13,782 nt of DNA from Gammaproteobacteria bacterium (GTDB lineage Bacteria > Pseudomonadota > Gammaproteobacteria > Thiohalobacterales > Thiohalobacteraceae): assembly GCA_016214925.1 (NCBI GenBank), contig JACRMO010000040.1, positions 1 to 13,782 of the forward strand, read 5' to 3'. The notes under the pieces were generated by a model that was not told the origin of the DNA, made no database searches, and saw nothing but the letters and a program-made list of their open reading frames with translations. Positions 6,062-13,782 of the stretch are shown piece by piece. Made by a program: the position numbers and the translations under genes. Position 1 is the stretch's first letter; every line of letters starts with the position of its first letter.

Positions 6062-6655
6062 ATGTCCAACGGAAAGCCATCCACCCCCCTGTTGCGCGAG
6101 CGGATAACCTTCTTCCAGGAGTTTCTCAAGCACCCCTTGCAAATCGGCTCAGTGATTCCGAGCTCACGTTTTCTGGAACAGCGCCTGCTCAAGTCCGCCG
6201 GACTCAAATCCGCCCGCACGATCGTAGAACTGGGTTCTGGCACGGGTGGAACGACACAGGCCATTTTGCGGGCAATGCCTGCCAATGCCCGGCTTCTGAG
6301 TATTGAGATAAACCCGCAGTTCTACCGTTTGATCGGGCGCATTAAAGACAAACGCCTGATCGCACATCTCGGCACTGCTTCCGATCTGGAAGATATCCTG
6401 TCGAGATACGGCCTCGGCGCGCCGGATGTGATCATATCCGGCATACCGTTTTCCACGATGAGCCAGAGCGCGGGCTCCGAGGTGCTGGCAAGGATATCCG
6501 CCGCACTGCCGACTAATGGACGCTTCGTTGCGTACCAGGTGAGCAATCGTGTCACGTCACTGTGCGAGCCATTCCTGGGAACAGGCCGCATGGAGCTGGA
6601 ATTATTCAACATACCGCCGATGCGCGTGTTCCGCTGGGAGAAGCAGAGCGCCTGA
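6062..6655 (+). CDS. PmtA-like SAM-dependent methyltransferase (phospholipid N-methyltransferase type)
   Basis: The 197-residue protein starts at ATG 6062, 8 bp after AAAGGAG; a GTG at 6053 sits on the ribosome binding site and is rejected. The N-terminus FFQEFLKHPLQIGSVIPSSRFLEQ resembles bacterial PmtA and related enzymes, which precede the SAM domain with a helix and a xPSSRxL motif. Motif I is VELGSGTGG (55-63), the ribose-binding acid is in SIEINP (80-85), and motif IV is DVIISGIPFS (122-131), shared by PmtA and Erm-like enzymes. PmtA converts phosphatidylethanolamine to its N-methyl forms and phosphatidylcholine at the inner membrane. It is the first gene of the forward set, 84 bp before the CFA-type enzyme, which supports a lipid substrate. 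An rRNA or other substrate cannot be excluded. Confidence 0.7.
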   Translation: MSNGKPSTPLLRERITFFQEFLKHPLQIGSVIPSSRFLEQRLLKSAGLKSARTIVELGSGTGGTTQAILRAMPANARLLSIEINPQFYRLIGRIKDKRLIAHLGTASDLEDILSRYGLGAPDVIISGIPFSTMSQSAGSEVLARISAALPTNGRFVAYQVSNRVTSLCEPFLGTGRMELELFNIPPMRVFRWEKQSA

Positions 6656-6739
6656 TGGCGATGCAGGGACATGTCATCGCGGAAGCCGCGCTTGTTGGAA
6701 CCTATGTGAAATCCGGAAGGCACGAATAAGGAAATGCCC

Positions 6740-8035
6740 ATGACAAGATACAATCGCCAACTACAGGGTGCCTCGTCTCATTCTCTGGGCGTACCGCCAT
6801 GGGGTCACTCTGACCCAACGCTATCGGAGCATGCACCGCCTTCATGGATAGAACGTTTGGCACTGCGAAAATTGCTCGTCCTTCTCGGAAATCCCGACAT
6901 CCAGTTCGTTCTCTGGAACGGCGATAAACTTCCGGATACCTGCACGCCGCAGACCAGACGCCTGCATATCCATGATCGTCATACCTTATGGCGGCTGGCG
7001 CTCAATCCGGACTTGAATTTCGGCGATGCCTTCACCCGCGGCACGCTGGAGGTGGAAGGCGATCTGGTCGGCTTTCTCGAAGCCATATACCGTGCCGCGC
7101 CCGCGGCAAATCGGCAATCCCCGTTGATTAAGCTTCTCGGAGAGTGGCGCAATCGTGCACGACCCAACTCAACGGCCGATTCACCCGACAACATTCATCA
7201 CCACTACAATCTCGGCAATGATTTCTTCCAGCTCTGGCTGGATGAGGAAATGGTGTACACCTGCGCCTATTTCCCAACATCGACGTCGAGCCTTGAGCAA
7301 GCCCAGCGCGCCAAGATGGATCATGTCTGCCGCAAACTACGGCTACAGCCCGGCGAGACCGTGATCGAAGCCGGCTGCGGCTGGGGCGCGCTCGCACGGC
7401 ATATGGCCAGGCACTATGGCGTCACGGTGCGCGCGTTCAATCTTTCTCACGAACAGATTCGCTATGCGCAGGACCGCGCCGCCGCGGAGGGTTTGGACAA
7501 GCAGGTCGAGTATATCGAAGACGATTATCGGAATATCGCCGGTCGCTGCGACGTGTTCGTCTCGGTCGGCATGCTGGAGCATGTCGGGCGCGCCAATTAC
7601 CAAGCCTTGGGTGGCATCATTGATCGCTGTCTCGAACCCAATGGCCGAGGTTTGATCCACTCCATCGCGCGCGATCAACCCTGCCCCATGAATGCCTGGA
7701 TCGAGCATCGCATCTTCCCCGGCTCCTACCCGCCGACCTTGCGTGAAATGATGGAGGTGTTCGAACCCTGGGGATTCTCGGTGCTGGACGTGGAAAACCT
7801 GCGTCTGCACTACGCCAAGACCCTGGAGCATTGGTTGGCCCGCTTCGATGCCCGTCGAGATACGGTGCGCGAACGGTTCGATGAGGATTTCGTCAGGGCC
7901 TGGCGTCTCTATCTCGCGGGATCGCTCGCCGGATTCACCACCGGCTGGCTGCAACTCTTCCAGATCGTGTTCACGCGCCCGGGATTGAACGACATCGCCT
8001 GGACCCGAGATCATCTGTACGCAAAGAGGACGTAA
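6740..8035 (+). CDS. cfa: Cyclopropane-fatty-acyl-phospholipid synthase family protein
   Basis: The enzyme family transfers a methylene group from SAM to a cis double bond of membrane phospholipid acyl chains. The start at 6740 (MTRYNRQ) has AAGGA 7 bp upstream; an in-frame ATG at 6734 would be too close. The product has 431 residues versus 382 for E. coli Cfa, with a ~50-residue N-terminal extension. The N-terminal lipid-binding domain (~50-140) precedes HHHYNLGNDFF (153-163) and YTCAYF (173-178, Cys175). SAM motif I is EAGCGWG (210-216); SVGMLEHVG (275-283) carries the catalytic glutamate (Glu280). His307-Ser-Ile309 and Tyr358 align with E. coli His266, Ile268 and Tyr317, which bind bicarbonate. 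The active site looks intact. Because a flavin reductase follows 6 bp after the stop, the final product may not be a simple cyclopropane. Symbol is a family name. Confidence 0.9.
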   Translation: MTRYNRQLQGASSHSLGVPPWGHSDPTLSEHAPPSWIERLALRKLLVLLGNPDIQFVLWNGDKLPDTCTPQTRRLHIHDRHTLWRLALNPDLNFGDAFTRGTLEVEGDLVGFLEAIYRAAPAANRQSPLIKLLGEWRNRARPNSTADSPDNIHHHYNLGNDFFQLWLDEEMVYTCAYFPTSTSSLEQAQRAKMDHVCRKLRLQPGETVIEAGCGWGALARHMARHYGVTVRAFNLSHEQIRYAQDRAAAEGLDKQVEYIEDDYRNIAGRCDVFVSVGMLEHVGRANYQALGGIIDRCLEPNGRGLIHSIARDQPCPMNAWIEHRIFPGSYPPTLREMMEVFEPWGFSVLDVENLRLHYAKTLEHWLARFDARRDTVRERFDEDFVRAWRLYLAGSLAGFTTGWLQLFQIVFTRPGLNDIAWTRDHLYAKRT

Positions 8036-8041
8036 CAAAGT

Positions 8042-9196
8042 ATGGACCGATGCGATGTCTTGATCGTGGGTGGCGGCCCCGCCGGCAGCAGTTGCGCCTG
8101 GGCGTTGCGCAAGGCCGGGCTCGATGTCGTGGTCATGGACAAGATGCGCTTTCCGCGCGACAAGGTCTGCGCGGGCTGGATCACGCCCGCGGTTATCGAA
8201 GCACTCGAGCTGGATAGCGAAGACTACCGCCAACAGCATGTATTCCAGCCCATCAGCGGTTTTCGCGTCGGACGCCTGGGCGGGTCGATGCTCGACACCC
8301 AATACGATCACGCCGTCAGTTATGGAATTCGCCGCTGCGAATTCGATGATTACCTGTTACGCCGTGCAGACGCGCGACTCCGTCTAGGCGAGCCGCTCGA
8401 AACCCTGTCGCGCACCCAGGACGGTTGGCAGGTCAATGGCACATTACAAACACCGGTGATCGTCGGCGCCGGCGGTCACTTCTGCCCGGTCGCGCGCTTC
8501 CTCGGCGCCGATGTCGGGCAGAGGGAACTCGCCGTGCATGCCCAGGAGTGCGAATACGCAATCGATGCCGCCGAGCAGTCTGCGTATCAGGTCAAATCCG
8601 AAGTACCGGAACTGTACTTCTGCGCAGATCTCAAGGGCTATGGCTGGTGCGTGCGCAAAGGCGACTTCATCAACATCGGCCTGGGACGCGAGGACAAGCA
8701 CGGACTCGCGCGACATGTGGCTGACTTCCAGCAGTTTCTGGTGACGACTGGTCGCGTGCCGGCAGACATCACGCCACGTTTCAAAGGCCACGCCTACCTG
8801 CTCTACCGACATGCGCGACGCACGCTGATCGATGACGGCGTGTTGCTGATCGGCGACGCCGCCGGCTTGGCCTATACCGAAAGCGGCGAAGGCATTCGCC
8901 CGGCCATCGAATCCGGCCTGTTGGCGGCGACCACGCTGCTGCAGGCGGAAGGACGCTACTCGCGCGATGCTCTGGAACCGTACGTCCAGCGCCTGACAGC
9001 GCGTTTCGGTACGCGCGGCGCCCGTGCGTGGACCGACCTCCTCCCGGCGGGTGTTAAATCACGATTGGCCGGCGACTTATTGGCCAAGCGCTGGTTCGTC
9101 CAGCACCTGCTGCTGGAGCGCTGGTTTCTCCACACTCAAGAACGACCCCTGCACATCACAGAAGGGATTGCCCCAGGTTATTCCGCGCAGCGTTAG
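8042..9196 (+). CDS. FAD-dependent oxidoreductase, geranylgeranyl reductase family
   Basis: The 384-residue flavoprotein opens with the Rossmann dinucleotide motif DVLIVGGGPAGSS (5-17), and then PRDKVCAGW (38-46), the position of a Cys-Gly motif seen in this family. The segment GYGWCVRKGDFINIGLG near the centre corresponds to the family's GYGWxFPKGDxxNVG motif. The second FAD motif is GDAAGLAYTESGEGIRP (271-287), typical of geranylgeranyl-reductase-like proteins, which saturate isoprenoid or lipid double bonds. There is no signal peptide; it probably acts on lipid at the cytosolic membrane face. It begins 6 bp after the CFA-type gene, so the two are surely cotranscribed. A plausible job is reduction of an unsaturated intermediate made by that enzyme, but quinone or isoprenoid substrates are equally open. 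The family call is strong. Confidence 0.85.
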   Translation: MDRCDVLIVGGGPAGSSCAWALRKAGLDVVVMDKMRFPRDKVCAGWITPAVIEALELDSEDYRQQHVFQPISGFRVGRLGGSMLDTQYDHAVSYGIRRCEFDDYLLRRADARLRLGEPLETLSRTQDGWQVNGTLQTPVIVGAGGHFCPVARFLGADVGQRELAVHAQECEYAIDAAEQSAYQVKSEVPELYFCADLKGYGWCVRKGDFINIGLGREDKHGLARHVADFQQFLVTTGRVPADITPRFKGHAYLLYRHARRTLIDDGVLLIGDAAGLAYTESGEGIRPAIESGLLAATTLLQAEGRYSRDALEPYVQRLTARFGTRGARAWTDLLPAGVKSRLAGDLLAKRWFVQHLLLERWFLHTQERPLHITEGIAPGYSAQR

Positions 9197-9223
9197 CCTG
9201 GAAGCACGCACCCGGCTTTTCAG

Positions 9224-10492
9224 CTATTCCATATAGCCAGGACCCTGACCGCGGGAGTTGCGCGCATAAAAGCAGATGTCACCCCGCGGAATCACCACCG
9301 CCCCGCCGGGGGTCACGACATAACGGCGCGCGTCATCGTCGCGGTCATAACCGATACACGTCCCGGGTTCGATCGCGTTATGCCGGTCGACGATGACACC
9401 GCGCAACTTCGAACCGGCGCCGATGCGTGCGTAATCCATCACGATGCAGTCCTCCAATTCGGCACCGGCTTCCACGACGGCTTCGCGGCGGATGATGCTG
9501 TTGTGCACCCGCGCGCCGCGGCAGACCATGCTGGCTGCACCGAGCAAGGCATTGTCGATATCGCCGCCGAGAATGCGTGCGACCGGCCCCTGATAGTTGC
9601 TCGAATAGATCGGCCATTGCGGATTGAATGCGTCGAAGCGCGGTTCCTCACCGAGCACATCCCGATGGCAGTCGAAATAAGCATCGATGGTGCCGACATC
9701 GCGCCAGTAGCCGCGTTCCTCATAAGGCTTGAGCCCGGGAATTTCGTTGGTCATGAAATCGTAGGCATATAGGCTGTGCGTGCGCAGCAAACGCGGCAGC
9801 ACATGTTGACCGAAGTCCGTCTCACCCTTTTCATGCGCCTCGACGAGCGCCTGCACCAGAACATCGGCGTTAAAGACGTAGTTGCCCATGGACACATAGG
9901 CAAAGCCCGGCTTCCCCGGCATCTCGCTCGGCTGAGCGGGCTTCTCTTGAAACGCCTGCACGCGGCCGTCACTGTCCGCCGCGATCACACCGAAACTCGA
10001 GGCTTGTCCGACCGGAACCGGCAGCGCGGAAATCGTCACATCGGCCTGATGCTGCCGATGGAACAAGACCATTTGCTCAACGTCCATGCGATAGATGTGA
10101 TCGGCACCGAACACCACAACCAGATCGGGTCTGAATGACTTGATCAGGCGCAAGCTCTGGTGGACGGCGTCCGCGGTCCCGTGAAACATCTCCGCGCCCG
10201 TATGCATCTGCGGCGGCACCACTGTCACAAACTGGTCCGGCAACAGCGGCGAAATCTCCCAGGCCTTGCGCACATGTTCGATCAAGGACTGAGCCTTGTA
10301 CTGCACCAGCAGATAGATGGCGCGAATGCCGGAATTGATCAGATTGCTGAGGACGAAATCCACGATGCGATAGCGCGCGCCGAACGGCACCGCCGGCTTG
10401 CAGCGCTCCGCGGTCAGCGGATGCAGGCGCGACCCCTGCCCTCCCGCCAGCACGAAGGCGATGATCTTATTCGCATGTCTACGTTCACGCAT
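9224..10492 (-). CDS. glgC: Glucose-1-phosphate adenylyltransferase (ADP-glucose pyrophosphorylase)
   Basis: GlgC makes ADP-glucose from ATP and glucose-1-phosphate, the committed step of bacterial glycogen synthesis. The 422-residue length matches the family (E. coli 431). The N-terminal nucleotidyl-transferase domain has AFVLAGGQGSRLHPLT (12-27) and KPAVPFGARYRIVDFVLSN (32-50). GTADAV follows at 105-110, GADHIYRMD at 129-137 carries the catalytic Asp131, and FQEKP includes Lys184, the glucose-1-phosphate lysine. GYWRDVGTIDAYF closes the catalytic part. The C-terminal left-handed beta-helix holds the hexapeptide-like region EAVVEAGAELEDCIVMDYARI. The start at 10492 follows GGGGGG by 5 bp. 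It converges with the lipid set, whose last stop is 27 bp away; no terminator is visible in the gap. No other glg genes are in the window. Confidence 0.96.
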   Translation of the reverse strand: MRERRHANKIIAFVLAGGQGSRLHPLTAERCKPAVPFGARYRIVDFVLSNLINSGIRAIYLLVQYKAQSLIEHVRKAWEISPLLPDQFVTVVPPQMHTGAEMFHGTADAVHQSLRLIKSFRPDLVVVFGADHIYRMDVEQMVLFHRQHQADVTISALPVPVGQASSFGVIAADSDGRVQAFQEKPAQPSEMPGKPGFAYVSMGNYVFNADVLVQALVEAHEKGETDFGQHVLPRLLRTHSLYAYDFMTNEIPGLKPYEERGYWRDVGTIDAYFDCHRDVLGEEPRFDAFNPQWPIYSSNYQGPVARILGGDIDNALLGAASMVCRGARVHNSIIRREAVVEAGAELEDCIVMDYARIGAGSKLRGVIVDRHNAIEPGTCIGYDRDDDARRYVVTPGGAVVIPRGDICFYARNSRGQGPGYME

Positions 10493-10552
10493 TACAGCCC
10501 CCCGGATATCGAGTCACCACTATCCCTTGCCGCTTGTCTGTCCCTTCCAATC

Positions 10553-10558
10553 AGTATA
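10553..10558 (-). promoter_or_regulatory. Possible -10 box of glgC
   Basis: On the reverse strand TATACT lies about 60 bp before the glgC start and matches the -10 consensus in five of six bases. No good -35 hexamer is present at the right distance, so an activator or another sigma factor may be involved, or the match is chance. Confidence 0.3.
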
Positions 10559-10681
10559 ACCAAACGATCTCATCCGACCCGCAGATCAGATTCCTCAAAA
10601 CATGATCACCGTCAAACCAACGCCTAAAGTCAGCGTCTGTCCGCCCTGCTTATCGAAGGCATGCAGCATTGAGTGGCACGG

Positions 10682-10712
10682 AAAAGAAAAAAGCGATCTT
10701 GCGATCGCTTTT
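10682..10712 (-). terminator. Intrinsic terminator after tRNA-Glu
   Basis: AAAAGCGATC (10689-10698) and GATCGCTTTT (10703-10712) form a perfect 10-bp stem with a 4-base loop. Read on the reverse strand, the stem is followed by TTTTCTTTT (10690-10682). It lies 13 bp after the tRNA-Glu gene and ends that transcription unit before glgC. Confidence 0.9.
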
Positions 10713-10725
10713 GGAAGGTCGAATA

Positions 10726-10801
10726 TGGCGTCCCCTAGGGGAGTCGAACCCCTGTCGCCGCCGTGAAAGGGCGGTGTCCTAGGCCTCTAGACGAAGGGGA
10801 C
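10726..10801 (-). tRNA. tRNA-Glu (anticodon TTC)
   Basis: The reverse strand reads GTCCCCTTCGTCTAGAGG at the 5' end, has the anticodon loop CTTTCAC within CCGCC/GGCGG stems (anticodon TTC), the T-arm GGTTCGACTCC, and ends in an encoded CCA. The acceptor stem pairs GTCCCC with GGGGAC. Length is 76 nt including CCA. It is the last gene of a unit with tRNA-Ala and a small membrane protein gene. Confidence 0.97.
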
Positions 10802-10812
10802 AGGACTGAACT

Positions 10813-11004
10813 TCATTCGCTTGGACGGTGCAGTTGGGTAACCACTACACCGGTAAGCAATGCCGCAAAGCCGAGCGGCACTAGAACTAAAAGATTGACG
10901 GCCAATCCATCCGCATCCCGGAACATGGCGGTAAAACCACCCACCAGTCCCACCGCCACCAGCAGAATACCCAAGTACACTGCGAGCTGGCCGAAGCGAT
11001 GCAT
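10813..11004 (-). CDS. Small two-pass membrane protein encoded between two tRNA genes
   Basis: Sixty-three residues from the ATG at 11004. A longer frame reaches back to 11073, but that part is tRNA-Ala sequence, so 11004 is the first plausible start; no clear Shine-Dalgarno is visible. The protein has two hydrophobic segments, about residues 6-24 (GQLAVYLGILLVAVGLVGG) and 34-56 (LAVNLLVLVPLGFAALLTG), joined by a short polar turn with FRDADG, and ends in TQLHRPSE. I do not recognise a named family. It lies 20 bp after tRNA-Ala and 11 bp before tRNA-Glu on the same strand, so its mRNA must be made as part of the tRNA precursor and released by tRNA end processing. Real-gene status rests on the clean membrane topology and the position. 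Confidence 0.6.
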   Translation of the reverse strand: MHRFGQLAVYLGILLVAVGLVGGFTAMFRDADGLAVNLLVLVPLGFAALLTGVVVTQLHRPSE

Positions 11005-11024
11005 AACCGTCAACCCGTGCAATT

Positions 11025-11100
<76 letters not shown>

Positions 11101-11115
11101 AATCGCGGAGCGCGA

Positions 11116-11145
11116 ACTTTACGCTAGGGGGACTTTGACTGTCAA
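11116..11145 (-). promoter_or_regulatory. Sigma70 promoter of the tRNA-Ala/tRNA-Glu unit
   Basis: On the reverse strand a perfect TTGACA (11145-11140) is followed after 18 bp by TAAAGT (11121-11116). A GC-rich discriminator (TCGCGCTCCGCG) lies between the -10 box and the tRNA start at 11100, as is usual for stringently controlled stable-RNA promoters. Confidence 0.8.
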
Positions 11146-11177
11146 CCTCAGGGGACGTCTTCTGTAGCTACTTTTAT

Positions 11178-11220
11178 CTGTTCGCGGCACCCTTCTCAGT
11201 CCAAGGCCCGCTCCTACAAA
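11178..11220. repeat. Degenerate REP-like sequence
   Basis: On the reverse strand TTTGTAGGAGCGGGCCTTGG is followed about 14 bp later by GCCGCGAACAG. GTAGGAGCGGGC...CCGCGAAC is the typical outline of a common gammaproteobacterial REP family, here with the inner part altered. It sits between the Lon-type gene end and the tRNA promoter. Confidence 0.4.
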
Positions 11221-11229
11221 ACCCGTATC

Positions 11230-13633
11230 TTAGGTGGCTCCCTCACCACCCCCCGCAGGCGGCTCGCGCACGGCGCCGGAAAAGGCCAGGCGCAGCCGCG
11301 CGAAGTCGGCCAGACGCTCCTGCACACGCCCGTTGATGCTCTTGGGCGGAAACTCACCCATGGCGTGCGCACGGCCGGGGGAACGCCCAGTCAGCAACGC
11401 CATCGCCGCGTCGACATCGGCCACGGCATAGACCCGGAAGCGACCCTCGCGCACAGCGTCCACAACCTCGGCGCGCAACATCAAATGTTGCACATTCGCC
11501 TGTGGCAGGATGACGCCCTGCGTACCCGTGAGCCCGCGCTGTGCGCAGACATCGAAGAACCCTTCGATCTTTTCGTTCACCCCACCCACCGCCTGCACCC
11601 GTCCCTGCTGATCCACTGAGCCGGTCACGGCCAGGGATTGATCGAGCGGCAAGCCTGCCAGCGACGACAACAGCGCGCACAGTTCCGCCAACGAGGCGCT
11701 GTCGCCTTCGACGCCGGAATAAGACTGCTCGAAGGCCAGACTCGCGGACAGCGACAGCGGGAAATTCTGCGCATAACGCGCCCCCAGAAAGCTGTTTGGA
11801 ATGGATCGGCCCGCCCATATCCACTTCGCGTTCGATGTCGATCACCTCGCCTTCGCCTAAACGTGTCGTCGCGGTGATACGCGCCGGCAGACCAAAGCTG
11901 AAGGTACCGGCCTCCAGCACGGTGAGACCGTTCACTTGGCCGATCGCTTTGCCGGCCGTGTCGATATTGAGGATGCCGCGCTGGATCTCTTCATGCAGCT
12001 GGTCGCGCACGCGGTCGGCGCGTTCGATGCGCGCTTGAATGGCCCGCTGGACATCCTCGCCCCGCACGCGCGCCTGGCCTGCCTCGCCAGCGTAAAAATC
12101 GGCCTCTTGCAGGATATCCAGGATATCGCGCATGCGTGTGGAGAGTTTGCGCCCATCGGCGGCGAGTCGTGCGCTGTGATCGATGACGGCCGCGACCGCG
12201 GTGCGATCGAAGGCCCGTAAGCCCTCGCGCCGCACCAAGGTGGCAATCAACTGGACGTAGTGCGTGATGTTGACGTCGCTGCGGTCGATGACGTCTTCGA
12301 AATCGGCGGCGACCTTGAACAGCTCGGCGAACTCCGGATCGAAGGCCTGCAACAAGTAATACAGCGCCCGGTCGCCTTCCAGTACGATCTTCACATCCAG
12401 TGGTAACGGTTCCGGTTCCAATGAAACCGTACTGATGAGACTGTAGGCCTGACCGAGCGATTCGATGCGCAGTTCGCGGGCCCGCAACGTCCGCTTGAGC
12501 CCCTCCCAGGCGAACGGTTGGGTCAGCAGTTTGTGCGCGTCGATGGCCAGATATCCGCCGTTGGCGCGGTGCAGCGCGCCGGCGCGGATCAAATTGAAAT
12601 CCGTGACCAAGGCGCCGAACTGTGCTTGATGTTCGATGCGCCCGACCAGCGCGGTGAAGGTGGGATTGTCTTCGAACACCACCGGGGCGCCGCGGGTGGT
12701 GCTGTGATCGACCAACAGATTAACCTGATAGTTGCGGAACGCGGAATGATCGCCGGCGGACACGGCATCGGCACCTTCGCGTTTTAGAAAATCGCGCGTG
12801 TTGTGGATGACCGCCTGTTCGACGCTGTCCAGATAGGTGCTGACGGCGGACAGATCGGCGTATCGGGCACGCAGACTTGCCAGCACCTGCTGCACCACCG
12901 CGCGGGTGGTATCGCGGTGCAGCGCGCGTAACGCGGCACGCCGTTCTTTCTGCCATTGCGGAATCTGCTGTTCCAGTATCTCGGTCAGTTCCGCCTGCAA
13001 TGCAGCGACTTTGGTCTCGATCGCCTGCCGGTCCGCATCGGGCAGCGCATTGAAGGCGTGCATATCCAGCGCCTGACCGTCACGCAGCGGCGCGAAGGTG
13101 AACTCACCGGGCTGTTCGTAGAGCTTGACTTGCTGCGCTTCGGACTTCTCGCGCAACGCCTGGATGACCTCGGCCTGGCGTTGTTCGAAGGCGTGTTCGA
13201 TCTGGCGCACGCGCGCCTTGAATTCCTCGCTGTCCAACGCGGCCGGCAACGAGCCAACCAGTTCCTCGACCAGATGCAGCATATCCTGGCGCAGCACCGC
13301 GCCGCGTCCGGCCGGTAGACGCAGCAGGCGCGGGCGCGAGGATTCCTCGAAATTGGCGACATAGCAGAGGTCCGGCGGCACCTCACCCTGCGCCGCGCGT
13401 TGCTCCAACTGGCGCATCACGGCCGAGTGTTTGCCGATGCCGCTCGCGCCCAGGGCGAACAGGTTGTAGCCGGGGCGCCGGCCGGCCAAACCGAATCGCA
13501 GCGCCTCCAGCGCACGTTCCTGGCCGAGGATGTCCGCAAAATCGGCCAACTCCTCGGTACTCTGGAACGGCAGCGCCTCTGGATTGCAGCGTGTCGTCAG
13601 GGCCTCAATCGGCAGGGCCTGGGTGGGTTTCAT
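11230..13633 (-). pseudogene. LonB/LonH-type AAA+ Lon-family protease, frameshifted
   Basis: The intact family (about 800 residues) couples an AAA+ ATPase to a Lon Ser-Lys protease that degrades unfolded or regulatory proteins in the cytosol. The start at 13633 (MKPTQALPIEALTTRC) has GGCGGAG just upstream. Walker A is GASGIGKHS (62-70); the long coiled coil spans ~110-260; ANGGYLAIDA marks the Walker B region. The frame is good up to GGPIHSK (Lys613, codon 11797-11795). The expected next strand (about GVLIL plus a Ser) is absent, and the similarity resumes one base out of frame as SFLGARYAQNFPLSLS from 11793. About 17 bp are missing. The catalytic Ser (GDSAS, codon 11700-11698) and Lys (VNEKIEG, codon 11571-11569) are intact but only in the second frame, which ends at 11230. 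Read without a shift, the first frame ends at 11354 with an unrelated Arg-rich tail. Confidence 0.85.
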
Positions 13634-13684
13634 GTGCTCCGCCTAATAGAGTTCATTGCAGGTTGCCCCTGCCACACCTTCACT

Positions 13685-13732
13685 ATGCCCGATCCCGGCG
13701 GGCATGCCTTGCCCCAGATCATAGGTGATCTG
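13685..13732. repeat. Two small palindromes upstream of the Lon-type gene
   Basis: ATGCCCG (13685-13691) pairs with CGGGCAT (13699-13705), and CAGATCA (13715-13721) pairs with TGATCTG (13726-13732). Both lie 50-100 bp before the Lon-type start and outside any visible gene. They could be operator sites or chance; no regulator is recognised. Confidence 0.3.
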
Positions 13733-13782
13733 CATGGCGCAGCCTACCGCGGGCGAATTTGGTCTATCCTGAATACACGGAC

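Noticed and set aside
7343..8311. Long reverse-strand open frame (322 codons) opposite the cfa and FAD genes
   Set aside because: It is antisense to two genes with clear catalytic motifs, spans their junction, and has no recognisable domain; it arises from GC-rich codon bias.
11785..11800. Programmed +1 frameshift in the Lon-type gene
   Set aside because: There is no upstream Shine-Dalgarno-like stimulator or in-frame stop at the site, and conserved strand residues are missing, so a shift alone would not restore the protein.

Overview
The window looks like a chromosomal segment of a GC-rich gammaproteobacterium. The reasons are a typical greB, a glgC, a paired tRNA-Ala(GGC)/tRNA-Glu(TTC) unit, an FNR/Anr-type site, and two kinds of short palindromic repeats often seen in gammaproteobacterial genomes. 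I see no phage, plasmid, IS transposase or CRISPR array. Most genes are housekeeping or stress/envelope genes; several small or decayed genes and repeat insertions lie between them.

Left part (1-5070): the C-terminal end of a calcineurin-like metallophosphoesterase enters from the left, followed by a small membrane protein. A REP-like double hairpin then overlaps the 3' end of a zinc-ribbon gene that is divergent from greB. A Sel1-repeat protein follows greB. It converges with a long gene encoding an FKBP/SlyD-like domain fused to a SAM methyltransferase; a ~140-bp inverted-repeat element fills the space between them and supplies the methyltransferase stop codon. Next come a 3' remnant of ahcY (S-adenosylhomocysteinase), an unknown 110-residue gene with a strong ribosome binding site, and a reverse-strand pair: a small Cys-containing protein and a DUF2934 protein.

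Middle (5071-9196): a 409-bp divergent intergenic region carries a perfect FNR/Anr-type palindrome and a good sigma70 promoter. It leads into a three-gene forward set: a PmtA-like SAM methyltransferase, a cyclopropane-fatty-acid synthase family enzyme with its active-site residues intact, and a geranylgeranyl-reductase-family FAD oxidoreductase placed 6 bp after it. Together they look like a membrane-lipid modification module. The pairing of a CFA-type methyltransferase with a flavin reductase suggests a possible methyl-branched or otherwise reduced lipid product. This is the most interesting system in the window.

Right part (9197-13782): on the reverse strand, glgC (ADP-glucose pyrophosphorylase, glycogen synthesis) converges with the lipid set. 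Then comes a compact reverse-strand unit: promoter, tRNA-Ala, a 63-residue membrane protein gene, tRNA-Glu and an intrinsic terminator. Last is a LonB/LonH-type AAA+ protease gene that is frameshifted by an apparent 17-bp loss inside the protease domain, so it is probably a pseudogene (or an assembly error). All assignments are from reading motifs by eye; no database search was possible.
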